The notes: a model not told the origin generated them from the letters alone. Counted from the first letter of the stretch, positions 10,456-22,526 are shown. The stretch is 64,000 bases of DNA from Bursaphelenchus xylophilus (GCA_904066235.2 CAJFCV020000003.1:4464001-4528000), one strand, 5' to 3'. Made by a program: numbers and translations.

Positions 10456-11637
10456 TCGGTCTATATAAAGGTGGTCATATAAGATCTCGGAATTTTTTTT
10501 CCCCAAATCGCGATTTTCGGTGCACAAAAAAGTGGACGCCCAAATCGAAAAATTGGCGTCGGCTTAAGACCCCGATTTTTAACTCGGCACCGAATTCCAA
10601 AATTTTTAAAGTGTGCACCAAATTCCGGAATTCGGTGTTGACTTAGCGGGGGAACAGTTGACCCATTTTGTATTTCTGCACGAGAAGAATTTTTTTTGGT
10701 TTTCGCCAATCTTCAAGTGTATTTTATGAAAGAAGACAAGATGGAAATTGTCCAAAAAGGGAATTTTTACCAAGAGCAGGCTGCCCCGTTCGATTTGATG
10801 TGTAGATTTCCCGTTTTATGCTCGGATAAAGCACCAAATTTTGGTATTTTGTGACGGTTGTTGTCCCATGGATAATGTAAGTTGATTTTCCTATTTTTTT
10901 GTGCAAACTCGCCAAAAAATGGACAGATATAGGTTTAGGACTGGCCACTAGGTTAATTATACCGTGAAAATAGGGCTAATTTTAAGGAACAGCAGATGGC
11001 CAAAGACGTGAAGCAAGTACAATATAAAAATTTGGTGAAACTCGATGTTTCCGGTTCGAAATTTATATTACAATAAAGATAAAAGCCTATTCTACCTTTT
11101 GCCATAATTTGGTTTTCAAAGAGCACAAAAAAATAGGAAAATCGACTTACATTATCCATGGTACAACAAACATAACAACATTCCAAAATTTGGTGCTTTA
11201 TCCGAGCAGAAAACGGGAAATCTAGACATCAAATCGAACGGGGCAGCCTGCTCTTGGTAAAAATTCCCTTTTTGGACAAATTCCATATTGTCTTCATTCA
11301 GAAAATATACCTTGAACATTGGCGAAAAACAAAAAAAAAATCTTCTCGAGCAGGAATACAAAATGGGTCAACTGTTCCCCCGAAACCCTGCACCGAATTC
11401 CGAAATTCGGTGTCGACTTAGGGCTTCGGTGCAGACTTAAGACTTTGTGCACCGATTTCGAAAAACGGGCGTTGGGTTTAGCAAAAATGCACCGGATTCC
11501 GGAATTGGGTGCCGAGTAAAAATTTCGGTCGACGCCAATTTTTCGATTCGGGCGTCGACTTTTTTGTGCACCGAAAATCGCGATTTGGGGAAAAAAAATT
11601 CCGAGATCTTATATGACCACCTTTATATATAGACGAC
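10456..11637. mobile_element. Foldback (long inverted-repeat) element B
   Basis: A palindrome of about 1.18 kb. The left end around 10456 (CTATATAAAGGTGGTCATAT) is complemented at 11611-11637. The arms pair to about 10906 on the left and 11125 on the right, leaving a loop of about 220 nt. The inner stem carries CCATGGATAATGTAAGTTG at 10867-10885 and its complement near 11145-11161, the same core as element A. Outer ends resemble those of A (TATAAAG followed by GGTG and ATAAGAT-like sequence). There is no coding capacity. Imperfections between the arms indicate greater age than element C. Confidence 0.8.
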
Positions 11638-12857
11638 AGATTTTTTAAAAATTTTCCATTTTTATAGTCCTTTCTGGCCAATACAGTAATATCCCTTTCG
11701 AGTTCCTTCCTATTTTTAACAGATCGCAAAGAGCGACCACTTGAAACATCCCGAGGTAATTTGCATACGAAGCATGCCGCAATCAGCCTTTCTTCTCGTG
11801 GAAACGGAGATCTCAGCTTTCGGTTATCCCATCGCAAGGTCAAAAATACAAAATCTGTTGTGTGTATCTTTTGTTGCAAATTTTGGAGTTGGACTTATTC
11901 TATAAATTTGATAATGGAAAGAAATCATGGCTTATTTTGGAGGTTTTTCAGTAGTGTAAAGAAGTGACAAGGTGGATGATTTATTAGGGGAGATTCCTTT
12001 GCTGCTTCCTTCAAAACACGCATGGTGCTAGCGTGATTGTAAACAACAGTCCACTTTACTTACAAATTAATTATTTTTAAGGGGGTTGCAAACTAACTTA
12101 TTAACTTTATAAAAAATCATGACTTGTGTTATCTACCAGGCCATTTATTCACTTCTCTAAATTTTAGGTTGTGCTTTGGTCAAAATATTATAAAATTTTT
12201 AAAAACAAGCACTCATCAGCTGCCCTTTCCGTCACCCCACTCAGTCCTTCCATGACAAACATCTTATATTGTATTTATCGATAACAGCACTGCTTGTAAA
12301 ATTACTACAAGGCCTATATCTTTGCTTTTGATGCAGTCTGAGTGCACTCTACGATAGCGATCGCTTAAAAAACCACTGGTGATCGCTTAAGGAAAAATCT
12401 TCAAACTCTTTTTGATGTTTGTTTTCCTAAGGGAAGATGATTTTTTTATAATTTTAGAGCCGAGTTAAATGCCTTACAAAAACTTTTGCAGAGAGGAAAA
12501 AAGTCGTAGCCAGAAAATACCGCGAATTTTTCACCACCATAACTGACCAATAACCAAAAAAGTCATCATCCATCTTGCTTTTCTGTCTACTGCTCCTTAA
12601 CTTGTATTAAACTTCCGCCAAGACTTTACAGCGCAATTTCCTATAAACAGGTTGACATTTGGATGTGATCTTTACTTTTTTCGCTTAAGCTACCCCAGAT
12701 TTTTCATTTCTCTTTTGTTGTTACCCTTACATCAACTGCAAGGTCTTCCAAATAACCGTGGTTTTATTGTTTTTAACGCTGATCACTGTAAAGAAAAAGG
12801 GCAGTCACACTTTCTTTTCGAGGTCGATACAAACCTTGTGGTTAGTTAATTCAATTA
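11638..12857. other. Intergenic, no gene recognised
   Basis: AT-rich spacer. Short frames are present on both strands but none has coding character, conserved motifs or plausible splice partners. Confidence 0.5.
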
Positions 12858-13190
12858 ACAGGGGTTTCTCCAAGTGCGACGCTCAGGTTTTCATGAAACT
12901 TGGCACAAATTTTGATTATTTTTTAGGGCATTTGCCACGCGATTTGCAGGAACGAGCGAGATTTTTAAGTTGAAAATTGGCGAAAAAATCATAGTTTTTT
13001 GCAAGTTTTTTGCGTGAAACGTGTTATGCGTATTTTACCGCTGGCAAGGATATAATATATGTAGCCAAAAAGGTGTTTTTCTCTGCAACCGCTCTCAGTG
13101 TTCCACGCACAACTAATATTTATGGCTATGTGACCTTTGTGATCTCTATTTTTCGCGCAACTTGTTTTCGGCAAAAGACTTTATTGTTTT
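12858..13190. repeat. Degenerate copy of the CAAGGGAAGTACCCC MITE family
   Basis: CCAAGTGCGACGCTCAG followed by a CTTGGCACAAATTT-like segment matches the left end of the element at 50997-51447. A later ACCGCTCTC segment near 13090 also matches its interior. The right terminus is eroded. It lies immediately upstream of the acceptor and ATG of DUF829 copy 3, so it may contribute promoter sequence. Confidence 0.5.
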
Positions 13191-13210
13191 GCGAAAGAAT
13201 AAGAGATATT

Positions 13211-13215
13211 TTCAG
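13211..13215 (+). promoter_or_regulatory. Probable spliced-leader acceptor abutting the start codon
   Basis: TTTTCAG ends exactly one base before the ATG at 13216, leaving a zero-length cis-encoded 5' UTR. In nematodes this arrangement points to trans-splicing of a spliced leader, although a cis-spliced 5'-UTR intron is not excluded. Confidence 0.5.
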
Positions 13216-14492
13216 ATGTCTAAAACGATATGTGAGGACTGCTCGCCAGTTGTATTCATCCTCGGTTTCCTCAACAGCAAAGAGTTTCATTATGCAACTC
13301 TCAAAAAGTTTTACGAAAAGTACACGTAAGTAATTATTGTAATAATGATGAGTTTTCTTATCAAGATTTCACCTCAAAGGTTGAAATAAAATGCCGACTT
13401 TAAGGGATTTGCAGAAACCATTCAAATTTTAACAAACTCTAGACTCATTTACTTGTAGCTCCGTTCTTTATAGCATACCTATTCTACAAAATACCTTTTG
13501 AATTTTGAAAGTACACCCAATAGTTTATGTTCTGCTTCCTATACGACCCCATAATTCTAATCACGACCCCTTATCTGAACGTTATTTTTAATTCGAATCT
13601 ATTCTTAGTTATAGTCGTCAAATTGTAGTCCAATAAATCTGGAATAAAATCCGCTTACTCCACCTCTTTTTCGTCTTTATATCCAACCACTCCCTGATTA
13701 CAACGAATTTTTCACCTTGACTCACTTAAAATAACTTTCAGAAATGATGTGACCGTTTACGTCTCCAAACTGTATAATCAGCAATTCTGGCCCTCAGGAG
13801 ATAAAGGCGATGATTTTATTGAGAGGATATACTTCCCGAAGATCAAGGAGAAACCGAACGCACCTGTAATCTTCCACATGTTCAGTCAGAATGGAGGGCT
13901 GCAGTTCTATTACCTGTGGCATAAACTGAACGAAGAAGAGAAGAAACAGATCAAAGGGCTCATTTTCGATGGGTAGGGGCTTATTAATGACATTCTTAGT
14001 CTAAATTGAACGTAAAGTCAATATTATGATCAAATTTTCACTTTCAGTTCTCCCGGCACCTTCTCCTGGCACCCTACCTATTACATAAATGCCCGCTTCT
14101 TCATGCTGCCTAAAGAAGAGAAGACCTCACTCAATTACTGGTTCTACCATGTCCCCACGCACATACCTCGCTCTATTTTGTACAGTTTCCTAATATTCTT
14201 CGGTCAGTATGATCAATATTCAGAACGAATGGCTGAGTACGATCTCCCCCACAATCAACTTTTCATACACTCAAAAATCGACCGTCTAGTCCGACCGAAA
14301 CTTATAAAAAAGTTTGCTGAGCAACAAGTTCAACATGGGAAGTCGGTGGAAGTGAAGGAATTCCCGGATGGAATCCACTGCATGCACTTTTTGACGAACA
14401 GAAAAGAGTATCACGCCGCAACGGAAAGGTTTTTGAAACGATGTATCGGCGAAGACGTGTATAACTGCCATATAGGGAAAGCCAAGTTATAA
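13216..14492 (+). CDS. DUF829/TMEM53-family alpha/beta-hydrolase-like protein, copy 3
   Basis: Exons 13216-13325, 13742-13972 and 14048-14492 (stop TAA) encode 261 residues. The N-terminal strand is VVFILGFLNS, the nucleophile elbow HMFSQNGG, the acid-region equivalent IHSKIDRLVR (Asp retained one position on), and the His region DGIHCMHF. The second donor is GG/GTAGGG and regenerates Gly at the junction where copies 1 and 2 have Arg/Ser. Exon phases are the same as in copies 1 and 2, so it arose by tandem duplication; element-rich DNA of about 8 kb now separates it from copy 2. Poly(A) signal AATAAA is at about 14525. It is convergent with the potassium-channel gene. Enzymatic activity is inferred only from fold and motif order. 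Confidence 0.9.
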
Positions 14493-14557
14493 GGGTATAA
14501 GATAGCTTATGAGTTCAAATTTGGAAATAAAAATGTACATAACACCCGGTTGTATGT

Positions 14558-17500
14558 TTAAAAATGGGCAGTGAAGTCTAATGCAATACAAGAAAATTTT
14601 ATGGCATGAAAGGAGTAACCGACCTGTTTCCAAAGCGAGCATTCGATGGATCGATCATGGAAGTCCCGCTTTATCACAGATTCCACGGAATTTTCACTCA
14701 TTGCAGTACTGAATTGACTGCTGCTAAAGTCCTCATCGTTCAAATCAAAGGCTTCGTTGATTTCTTTCGTCAGAGATTGGTCAAGACGAGACCGATTCAT
14801 TGAGCTAAAAAATTTTTTTTTGCATTTGCAGATTAAGGTAACATTAATGTAATCATAACGAAATTTCGAAAACGCACTTGATTGGATCCAAGGGCAATGA
14901 AGTGATATCTGATATGGACTCAGAATCGGTGGCGTCCTTGGCATTGGCAAAGCTGTGTGGAGCTGTAACGAACCCATTCTCCTTCCGGACATTGGCATTT
15001 TCAACTTTGAAGTTGTCGATTAAATGATTGTTATCGGTCTCACTGTCTTCTTCTGTGATTTTATGCAGATTCGAACTGACTGCGGTGGAAACGTCTTTCT
15101 GAAAAAATAGGGTATTCTCGGTCGTTGAAAGTTTATGACATTACTTGAATTGAAATGCAAAATGCTTCCAACTCACCAAATTTTTCCTCCCCTCCTGTGG
15201 ATCGCTAATACTGATGCCATTTGTCATCACACTGTCCAAATCCTCGGTTTGCACCATCCTCGTGTTTGTTGGCTGAATAACCTTTTCCAAGATGTCGATC
15301 TGTAAAATTTACCGTTGTATTAGAGTTGTAAAATACGCTTTGCTTTTCCTATTTCAGTCTTATTTTACCTTTTCCTCAATCGCATGGATTTTGTCATTAT
15401 TGATGATATGAGGTGCAATATTATGCAATATCGGGTTTTCTTTGCACTCCTTCAACAATTCTGCAGCCCTTTCAAAGTTGCCTGTATCAATCGCTTCCTT
15501 ATATTCCTTTTGCATCTCCAAAATCAAGCTGTAGAGAAACTCTTCCATCTTGATCTAAAATGATCTTCGGCTATATATAGCAACAAGAAGATCATAAAAC
15601 TCCATAAAAGGTATTGGTTTCCTACCTGAATGACACTCAACAGCATACTAACAATGGAAAGTCCAATAATCACCAGGACAAACATCACAATCAACATTCT
15701 TGGGTATTCTGGAACAACATCGCCCAATCCAATGGTCGACAACGAGATGAAAATAAAATAAAACGAGGTGAAATACGACCATTTCTTCTCCCAAATGCAG
15801 AACATCCCAGCACAAATGCAGATGTAGGAGAGGCAGACGAAAAGGGCCAGCCAAATTGGGATTGTCCGGGACTCGAGCTCCTCTTCCAGCTCGGATTTCG
15901 TGTCAATCCCACTTGAAGTCATCGAACTTGCAAGGGGATCACTGAAATAATACCTAGTTCATCAGGCAATCAAACAAGGGTATTTTTTCAAATGTAAAGC
16001 CAGACTTTCAAGTTTTTAAGAACAATTACAAAAAAGAACAACTCACTTTATCCTCCCACCTTCCATTAGATGCAGCTCCGAAGTCTTGCTTTTCCTTCTC
16101 GTCTTATGCTGCATCGTCTTCTTCTTGAGCCAATGTCGGTATAAGATCCACTTCTTGCTGAACATGTCCGTCATATCTTTGCCGGTTTTGGAGAGAATCG
16201 CCAACACCAACGGAATCCCGAACACGGCGTAGAAGATGCTCAAAACTTGTCCGGTGGTTGTTCTCGGAGTAATATTTCCATACCCAATGGTTGTAAAGAC
16301 AGTTCCGACGTAGAAAAGGGCTCCCCACATATCCCATTCGAGGGCCTCGGGGAGTCGAACTCGCTCGACTTCTGTTTGGAATTTGACCAGGGCGTCTCTG
16401 AAGGTTAATGTGTCATTCAGTAGGAAAACGATTATGATGTACAAAAACGTGCTGAACAAAAGTCACAAAAAAATAAAATTTCAAAGAGATCTAGCAAACT
16501 CTACTGTATTTTTCTCTGGCCGTCTCTTTATTTTTGTAATCTCTCATCTGCAAAAACCGTTGAATATCAATTGTTTTGAAAGCACAAGATAATTTTTTTC
16601 TTTTTTTGAAAACTGATTTTCAGCCAAGACGGAAGCTTTCTATACAATTTTAATGAATTCTCACGGTTGCCTTATGCATTTTATAATTTTTTTTGTTGAT
16701 GTTACTATATTATGTATTATTAAGAAGACTTTCTCTAAAAAATGTCTTTTAACCCCTCATAGTTTCAAAACATTTCCCCTAAAGTTCACAGTGTTTTTCG
16801 CATGACGTAAGCCCGTTTGACTTGTTTTCCCCCTTGTCTCACCTGGCCTGGAATGCTTTGGTTGAGCGGCTGTAAGCGGGATGAGACATGATCTCGGCCA
16901 GTTGACGTATCGTCCGGTTTCTCAAATTGTCAATCATGTCCTTCTCTCTTCTGAAAGTTGAAATGTGTTTGTTCGCAAAAATATTATATTACTTGAAGAG
17001 GTCCTGTTCATGGTCATGTTCAACGTAAAAGAAGACGATGGCGCCGAGAATGGAGTAGATGAAAAGGAGAATCCACGGGCCCAGAACCCGGAATCGGTGG
17101 AGTTTCTGGCAATAGTAGATGATCTGAAACAAGTATCAAGTTGAAGTTATAAGGGTCTGTGCAGCTTTTGTACACAAATACTATCTACCCTACGGGCATA
17201 TGCAAGCAATCTACCTTTAAGCAGCCCCTGTAAAACACTCGAAAATGCAGAATTAGACAGCTCATTAGTAATATCAACAAAATTTCTCAAAAATTGAGTC
17301 TTATAAGCATGTTTCATGCATACGAAAAGCTCAGAAATCTGTCGGCAGAAGGCCTATTTGTCCCCTAAACTCGTAGATTATGTAACATAGAGAACTTACA
17401 AGTTTCAGACAGCCTTTTGGTTTGGGTGAACTCTTTTTCTGATCCTCGTAGACTGAGTTCCTTCCATTCGAAAAATTAACCCGGCTTTGGCTAAGCATCT

Positions 17501-18882
17501 AAAATACGAAAACGTGAAAATTTCAAGTTACAGTAACGTTGCAAAAAGGCACCATGGTAGTTATTTTAATGATATAAGAGTTATTTTACCTGTGATGACT
17601 TGTAGGATAAATTTTCATCAATTCTCCCGTTGAAACTAAGTGAATTTAACGTCTCCTCCAAGGCCGAGGCCGATGAGATTGGCCTGAAAAAATAAAGCTT
17701 GAAAAAACATTCATTTGCTCTCGAATGAGGCGCTTCATCAAGGGCATTTCCGAAATTTATGTGATTTTGAATGTCATAAATATGTCCAAAACTAAGAAAA
17801 GTTTTTTATAAGTGGTATGCCAGAGTATGTTCTATGTCATCTAAAACGCCGAAAAATTACTGTAAACGAAAAACAGGTTCGAATTTACTGGCCCTATTTC
17901 AACGCCAACTCATCTGAGACCCTCAATAAAACCTCGATCAACCCCCGCTCAAACTCTTTGTTTTTGTCTAAAATTTTATGGCCTTCGTCATCAGATAACG
18001 AAATCTCCAATTAGCAAAGATCCGAGCCGACATCAGTTTGATCCGAGAAAAGGTCTTTGAATTATGTTTCGTCTCAACCCAGCTTATAAAAAAGTTACAA
18101 ATCGGTTAATAGTTGCGAAATTTATAAAGATAGGTAGTATTACCCTGACTTTAGATAAATAATATGCCGTATTAAACAAAAAAGTCAGCTTATTTGTTTA
18201 CCCTGTTAATTTCTCTCCCAAAAATCGTATTTGAAACCCCTCCCCAAGCTTGAGACAAAACACGATACAAGTCGTTTTTTCTTTCCCTCCGCTTTCTCAT
18301 TACTGCAAACTGCCTGATCAGGTGTTCATCCCTGATTAACACTCTGACCGGGGGTCTTTATAAAATCCAGAGATTAAGCCAAGTCTGAGTGTTATTCTGA
18401 GTTAAAAATAGTTCTTTGGCGCTTGGAAAGTACTTTCTTGGCAATAATATTTGTTTATAAATTCCCGCTGTGATTTTTCAAATCCCTCCGAATGTCTTAA
18501 AAATTGCCATTTGATGTCGCCCCCAATGGAGGAGACTCCTTTTCAACATATAGTTTACTTGCCTTGTCACATTGTCATACTTGCTCAACACCCCGTCTTC
18601 AGTGTATCCCTCAGCCAAGAAGGTGCTGTTTTCCAGGGAATTCGGGGTCTCTGTTCCTTTACTGGGATCTAACAATTGTGATTGTTGTAAACTCAAGTGA
18701 CCAGAGTTTGTTTTATGCGCTCTGTGAGGATGAAGACACGGCAACGAAGTTTTGGGTTGAAGCACAGAGTTCACTACTAATGATTGGTTACGTTGATGAT
18801 GATGAGGTTGAGGAGTTAACGATGAGGCAGTTTGAGGTTGGGGATGCGAGGAAGTGTGAGCTTGGCCTCCGCGAAAAATCAT
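14558..18882 (-). CDS. TWK-type two-pore-domain (K2P) potassium channel subunit
   Basis: Eleven exons (minus, 5' to 3'): 18882-18581, 17683-17590, 17498-17400, 17123-16993, 16950-16843, 16451-16047, 15941-15626, 15554-15369, 15299-15177, 15098-14878, 14804-14558. Together they give about 743 residues. After a Ser/His/Gln-rich cytoplasmic N-terminus of about 175 residues come M1 (LGPWILLFIYSILGAIVFFY, ~180-200), the first pore (TTIGYGN, ~298-304), M2, M3 (PIWLALFVCLSYICICAGMF), the second pore (STIGLGD, ~448-454) and M4. The long C-terminus is acidic and Ser-rich. Two pore loops define K2P leak channels, which dimerise in the plasma membrane. The last intron uses donor AA/GTGCGT; if unused, the frame ends at 14853 (669 residues). 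The exact TWK orthologue cannot be assigned. Confidence 0.88.
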
Positions 18883-19546
18883 GGCCGGTAATGGAGGCGG
18901 TTATCAAGGTCACAATTGGATCATCTTGAGGAGAATCTTACCTGAACTCATAACTATTAAATAATGTTGTAGTCAGAATAAAACATGACAAATGAAGATT
19001 GAAAACAATTGGTTAAGATTGCTACCTCTAAATTTTACGGTTATTGACATGATTTCTATAGTGCCTGTAGGCTATCAAAAGTTTTTACACTACAAAACTA
19101 TAAACAACACTATTGAAAAATCTGCTCCGTAAAAAAACGCACCTTTCAAGGAGACGATCACTTTCTGCGTCAGACAAAACCCTCAAAATCAATGAAAATT
19201 TTCCTCTTTACAAACCGAATGACCACTTGGCCCCGGATCGCGGTCACTTTTGAGAAATCCGTTCGGATAAATTTCACTTGGCCCGTTTAAACGACGAGCG
19301 GCCATAACTTTATGAACGAGCCCGGGTTCGCTTTAAATTCCAGATAAAAGAAAAGAATCGGAATTAACGCTTCCTATTGCCCGAGGGTTTAGATTGGGCG
19401 ATCCATCAGGATTATTTTATTTATTATGCAATCATTTGGTTATGACGGTTCAGTTTAAGAAATCAGATGACTTGAGAGATTCTTAGGGTGTCTCTAGTTG
19501 TGAATTCTAGATTATTTGATATTTTATTTAATAATCGGGTTTTAAA
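18883..19546. other. Intergenic between K2P and glutaredoxin genes
   Basis: Upstream region of the channel gene and downstream region of the glutaredoxin gene. No open frame with coding character and no repeat seen. Confidence 0.5.
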
Positions 19547-20231
19547 TTAATGCTTTTTTGGTATAGCACCGGCGTCCTCCAAGATTTGCCGCAGTTTTCC
19601 GTCCGATTCCAATTTGTTGATTCGATCAAAGTTGCCGACAAACTTTCCGTTGAGGAAGAATTGAGGAACAGTATGGATGTGGCTATACTTCTCTAGTTCG
19701 TCCTAAAATTAGGTAAAGAAGTTTTACAAAAATAAAAATTAAAAAACACAAAAATCACCTAGAACTTCTACAATGCAATTATGGCGAGTTAAAAACAATA
19801 ATTTTTTACCTGAACCTTTAACGAATCATTTCTCAAATTGACTTCTTCCACATGAATATCCTTGATCCGATAGGGCTCCAAGATCAGCTTCACTCTTTTG
19901 GAATATGGGCAATAAGTTTTTGAGAACAATACAGCCTTGGTGGCAAGGAGCATCTTCTCGATCTCCTTGGCAATTTGCTCACGTTCTTGCGAGTCATCAG
20001 CTGGGGTTGTGGCTTGGATTTGGTCCTGTAATAAAACTTGCTATACACAAACATAATAAAGCCCCAAACAATTAATACCGTGACCGCAATCAGCCAGAAT
20101 AATGTAAAAATTTGAGATATCAAAAAGCATGCTGTTTGAGCCATTCCATTGTAACAAATCTGATCGCTTACCTCACAAATCACTGAAGACATCACAACCA
20201 CAAGCGCCATACCGCATATGATTAACCTCAT
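19547..20231 (-). CDS. Secreted/ER glutaredoxin, CPYS active site
   Basis: Exons 20231-20172, 20025-19810 and 19702-19547 encode 143 residues. Residues 1-19 form a signal peptide (MRLIICGMALVVVMSSVIC). The mature part is a single glutaredoxin domain with active site C59-P-Y-S62 (KTYCPYSK), cis-proline motif TVP (103-105) and the glutathione-binding GKFVGNFD region (111-118). The active site has one cysteine, so glutathione-dependent monothiol chemistry is likelier than dithiol reduction. A signal peptide is unusual for glutaredoxins, which are normally cytosolic or mitochondrial; action in the secretory pathway is inferred. An acceptor TTTTCAG lies 16 nt upstream of the ATG (20248-20249), suggesting trans-splicing. 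Confidence 0.88.
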
Positions 20232-20247
20232 TTTGCCTTGGTGATCC

Positions 20248-20254
20248 CTGAAAA
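20248..20254 (-). promoter_or_regulatory. Probable spliced-leader acceptor of the glutaredoxin gene
   Basis: Minus-strand TTTTCAG followed by 16 nt of leader and then the ATG; the pattern matches the trans-splice acceptors proposed for other genes in this window. Confidence 0.4.
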
Positions 20255-21552
20255 CGACTAAAATTAAAATCTACGTTGTGAAAACCACGCAGAAAAAGAG
20301 CAACTCTCGAAAACAACGCTTGAAATAGGTAAATTCGAAAAGATTCTCTTCCCCCAAAAATAAATTATTACAACCTTTAATGATCTGTAGACCTTACCAA
20401 GTGTGGGGTTTAGGAAAGGGAACGCTCATTTACGTCAACTGGGCTGTTCAACTTTCATTGGCTGATATTTTATCATAAAACAAAGCGTTCGGCCTGGAGA
20501 AAATTAATATTGCAGCAAGGTGTACCCAAAAATTTTTATCTATTCGTGTTTTTGGCGCTTTAGTATTTGGCAATTGATAAAACGCCAAGTGCGGGAACAT
20601 GTAAATACATCGAAAAGGAACAGAATGTCATCATGATTATTAATTTTGGGGCTAAAAAAGCAACAAAAAGGGACTGATATGAGAAGTGTTCAAGGAGAAT
20701 ACACGATTTTTTTTGATACATGGGGCAAATTAATCAGAATGCTTTTGAAGATGCACGAGATTTTGACCCGCAAACCTCACAGAAACGGCCGAAATTTTTT
20801 CGCCCGAAAGTGAAAAAAAATATTATTTTTTGAATTTACAAATGCTGGAAAAAATGAGAAAACTCCATTTTTTGCTCACAATGTCAACGCAAAAATTAAT
20901 TGTGTGAAATTCTGTTTTGCTAAAAATTTGCAAAAATCGGATGATAAAATCTAATGTCACCATTAGCAAATCTATGAAAATCCTGGACAATAGTACCAAT
21001 AAAACGTTACAAAATCGGAGAGTAATAAAATTCTTTCTCTTTACTGTAAAAAAAGTTATTGCAATATCATATCCAGGCAAAACCTATATCCTTTTCTGAT
21101 TTCCAGTAATGGGCTTTGTTTACAAACAACTAACAAGAAAATGGATTCTCTTGCGCAGCACAAAAGTTAGGGGCAATCAGACGGGGAAAGGCAATTACAC
21201 GTGAACTCAAGGCGTAATCCTGCGTAAATCCAGGAAAACTGCCTGGAAATGGTTTTGAGAAACGTGTTTTAAAGTCATCAAGACTTGGGTCAGCTTCGAC
21301 GTGAAGTGGAAATTGTTTTAGAGATACAAAATCAATTGTCAGCAAGTCAAGATGTAAAGAGAAAATTTATTTTGTTGCTGCTGAACATATTTTATATTGT
21401 GTGTTGTGACACACGTTTTGTACTGGGCCAGCTCACTTCCATCTTCACTTTAATGCTAAAAATTTAAATTGAGTCATTCGCGGAAGACTCATGGACAACA
21501 TAAAGAAGAAAGAACCAAACGATTTATTCTTCATTTTCTTTGAATAATAAGA
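20255..21552. other. Divergent intergenic region
   Basis: Lies between the divergent glutaredoxin (minus) and transthyretin-like (plus) genes and presumably holds both promoters. AT-rich; frames seen here lack coding features. No structured repeat recognised. Confidence 0.5.
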
Positions 21553-22262
21553 ATGATCAAACTATTTGTATTATCTATATCATTCTTTACATTGTCTGCT
21601 GAGACAACAGTGTTGCCGGAAAAACGAATATTCGGTGTTTCCGCCCACTTTAGCTGCTCAAATCAAACAACGTTGGCCAAGTAAGTCTGAGGTTATCTGC
21701 AGGAAGAAAAATATAATGTCCAGCGAAAACACGGTTAAAGTGTTCTTATCAATGGATGGAAATTTAACTGATGACAGTTTTGGAGCCTCGTGGTGTCCAA
21801 GTTGGAGTGGTCATCTAGAGTTGGCAGCTGCGGTGGAAAACGAAGAGGAATTCCAACCCCATTTAGTAGCGTAAGAAAGACAGAAGCCTTACTTATGAGT
21901 AGCTGAGTATACTCAACGTAAAAGGCCAAAACTTCTTGAAAAACTTTACTAATGAAAAATACGACCTTTTTATATTTTTTCGTCTTAAAAATATAAAATT
22001 TTTGTGTGTCGACCGTGAGCACAAAAATTCCCAGGATTTTTCAGGGTATTTACAGCGCCAGTTGAGAAATTCCCGTACCAATAATAACTTTATTTATTCC
22101 AGATACCACCGGTGCAACAAAGATCAAGAAACTGGTGGGCGATGCCGGCGGACAATAGTGAAGATGGACAAGGACTACACATTCCAAAAGGGCAATGACT
22201 CCTTCTTCGAAGTGAACTTATTGGACCCCATCAACACCGATATTGTAACTGATAAAATGTAG
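21553..22262 (+). CDS. Transthyretin-like (TTL/TTR) family secreted protein
   Basis: Exons 21553-21680, 21724-21870 and 22103-22262 (stop TAG) encode 144 residues. Residues 1-16 are a signal peptide (MIKLFVLSISFFTLSA). The domain follows the nematode TTL pattern: IFGVSAHFSCSN, then NTVKVFLSMDGNLTDD, a GHLEL strand, and FQPHLVAYHRCN with a final GGRCRRT cysteine strand. Four cysteines (HFSC, SWC, HRC, GRC) could form two disulfides. The first intron is only 43 nt, ending TGTCCAG. TTL proteins are a large nematode-specific secreted family, mostly of unknown function. Poly(A) signals AATAAAC occur near 22389 and 22412. Confidence 0.85.
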
Positions 22263-22526
22263 AAAACAAGATGCCAACCTAGGGACGATATTTATCTTCC
22301 TCGAGGGTTTGGAGCAAGCGACAACTTCCCAGTATGTTCCCCTGGAGTTCATGGAGAGATTCCATTGTTAAATGAAGACTAAAAACAATAAACCTCTTTC
22401 AAAATTGAGAAATAAACTTTGTTATGAACAAAGAGAATTCTTGGAATACTATCCGAAAGAACCACTATTTTAAAAAATATTTATGTTAAACTGTATACTG
22501 AAACTTGTCTGCATTGCGCAAGTAAA
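22263..22526. other. Convergent 3' spacer
   Basis: 3' flanks of the TTL gene (plus) and the FAM162-like gene (minus); contains the TTL poly(A) signals, nothing else recognised. Confidence 0.5.

Noticed and set aside
15614..15916. Plus-strand frame opposite the K2P second pore
   Set aside because: Exact shadow of a well-supported channel exon.
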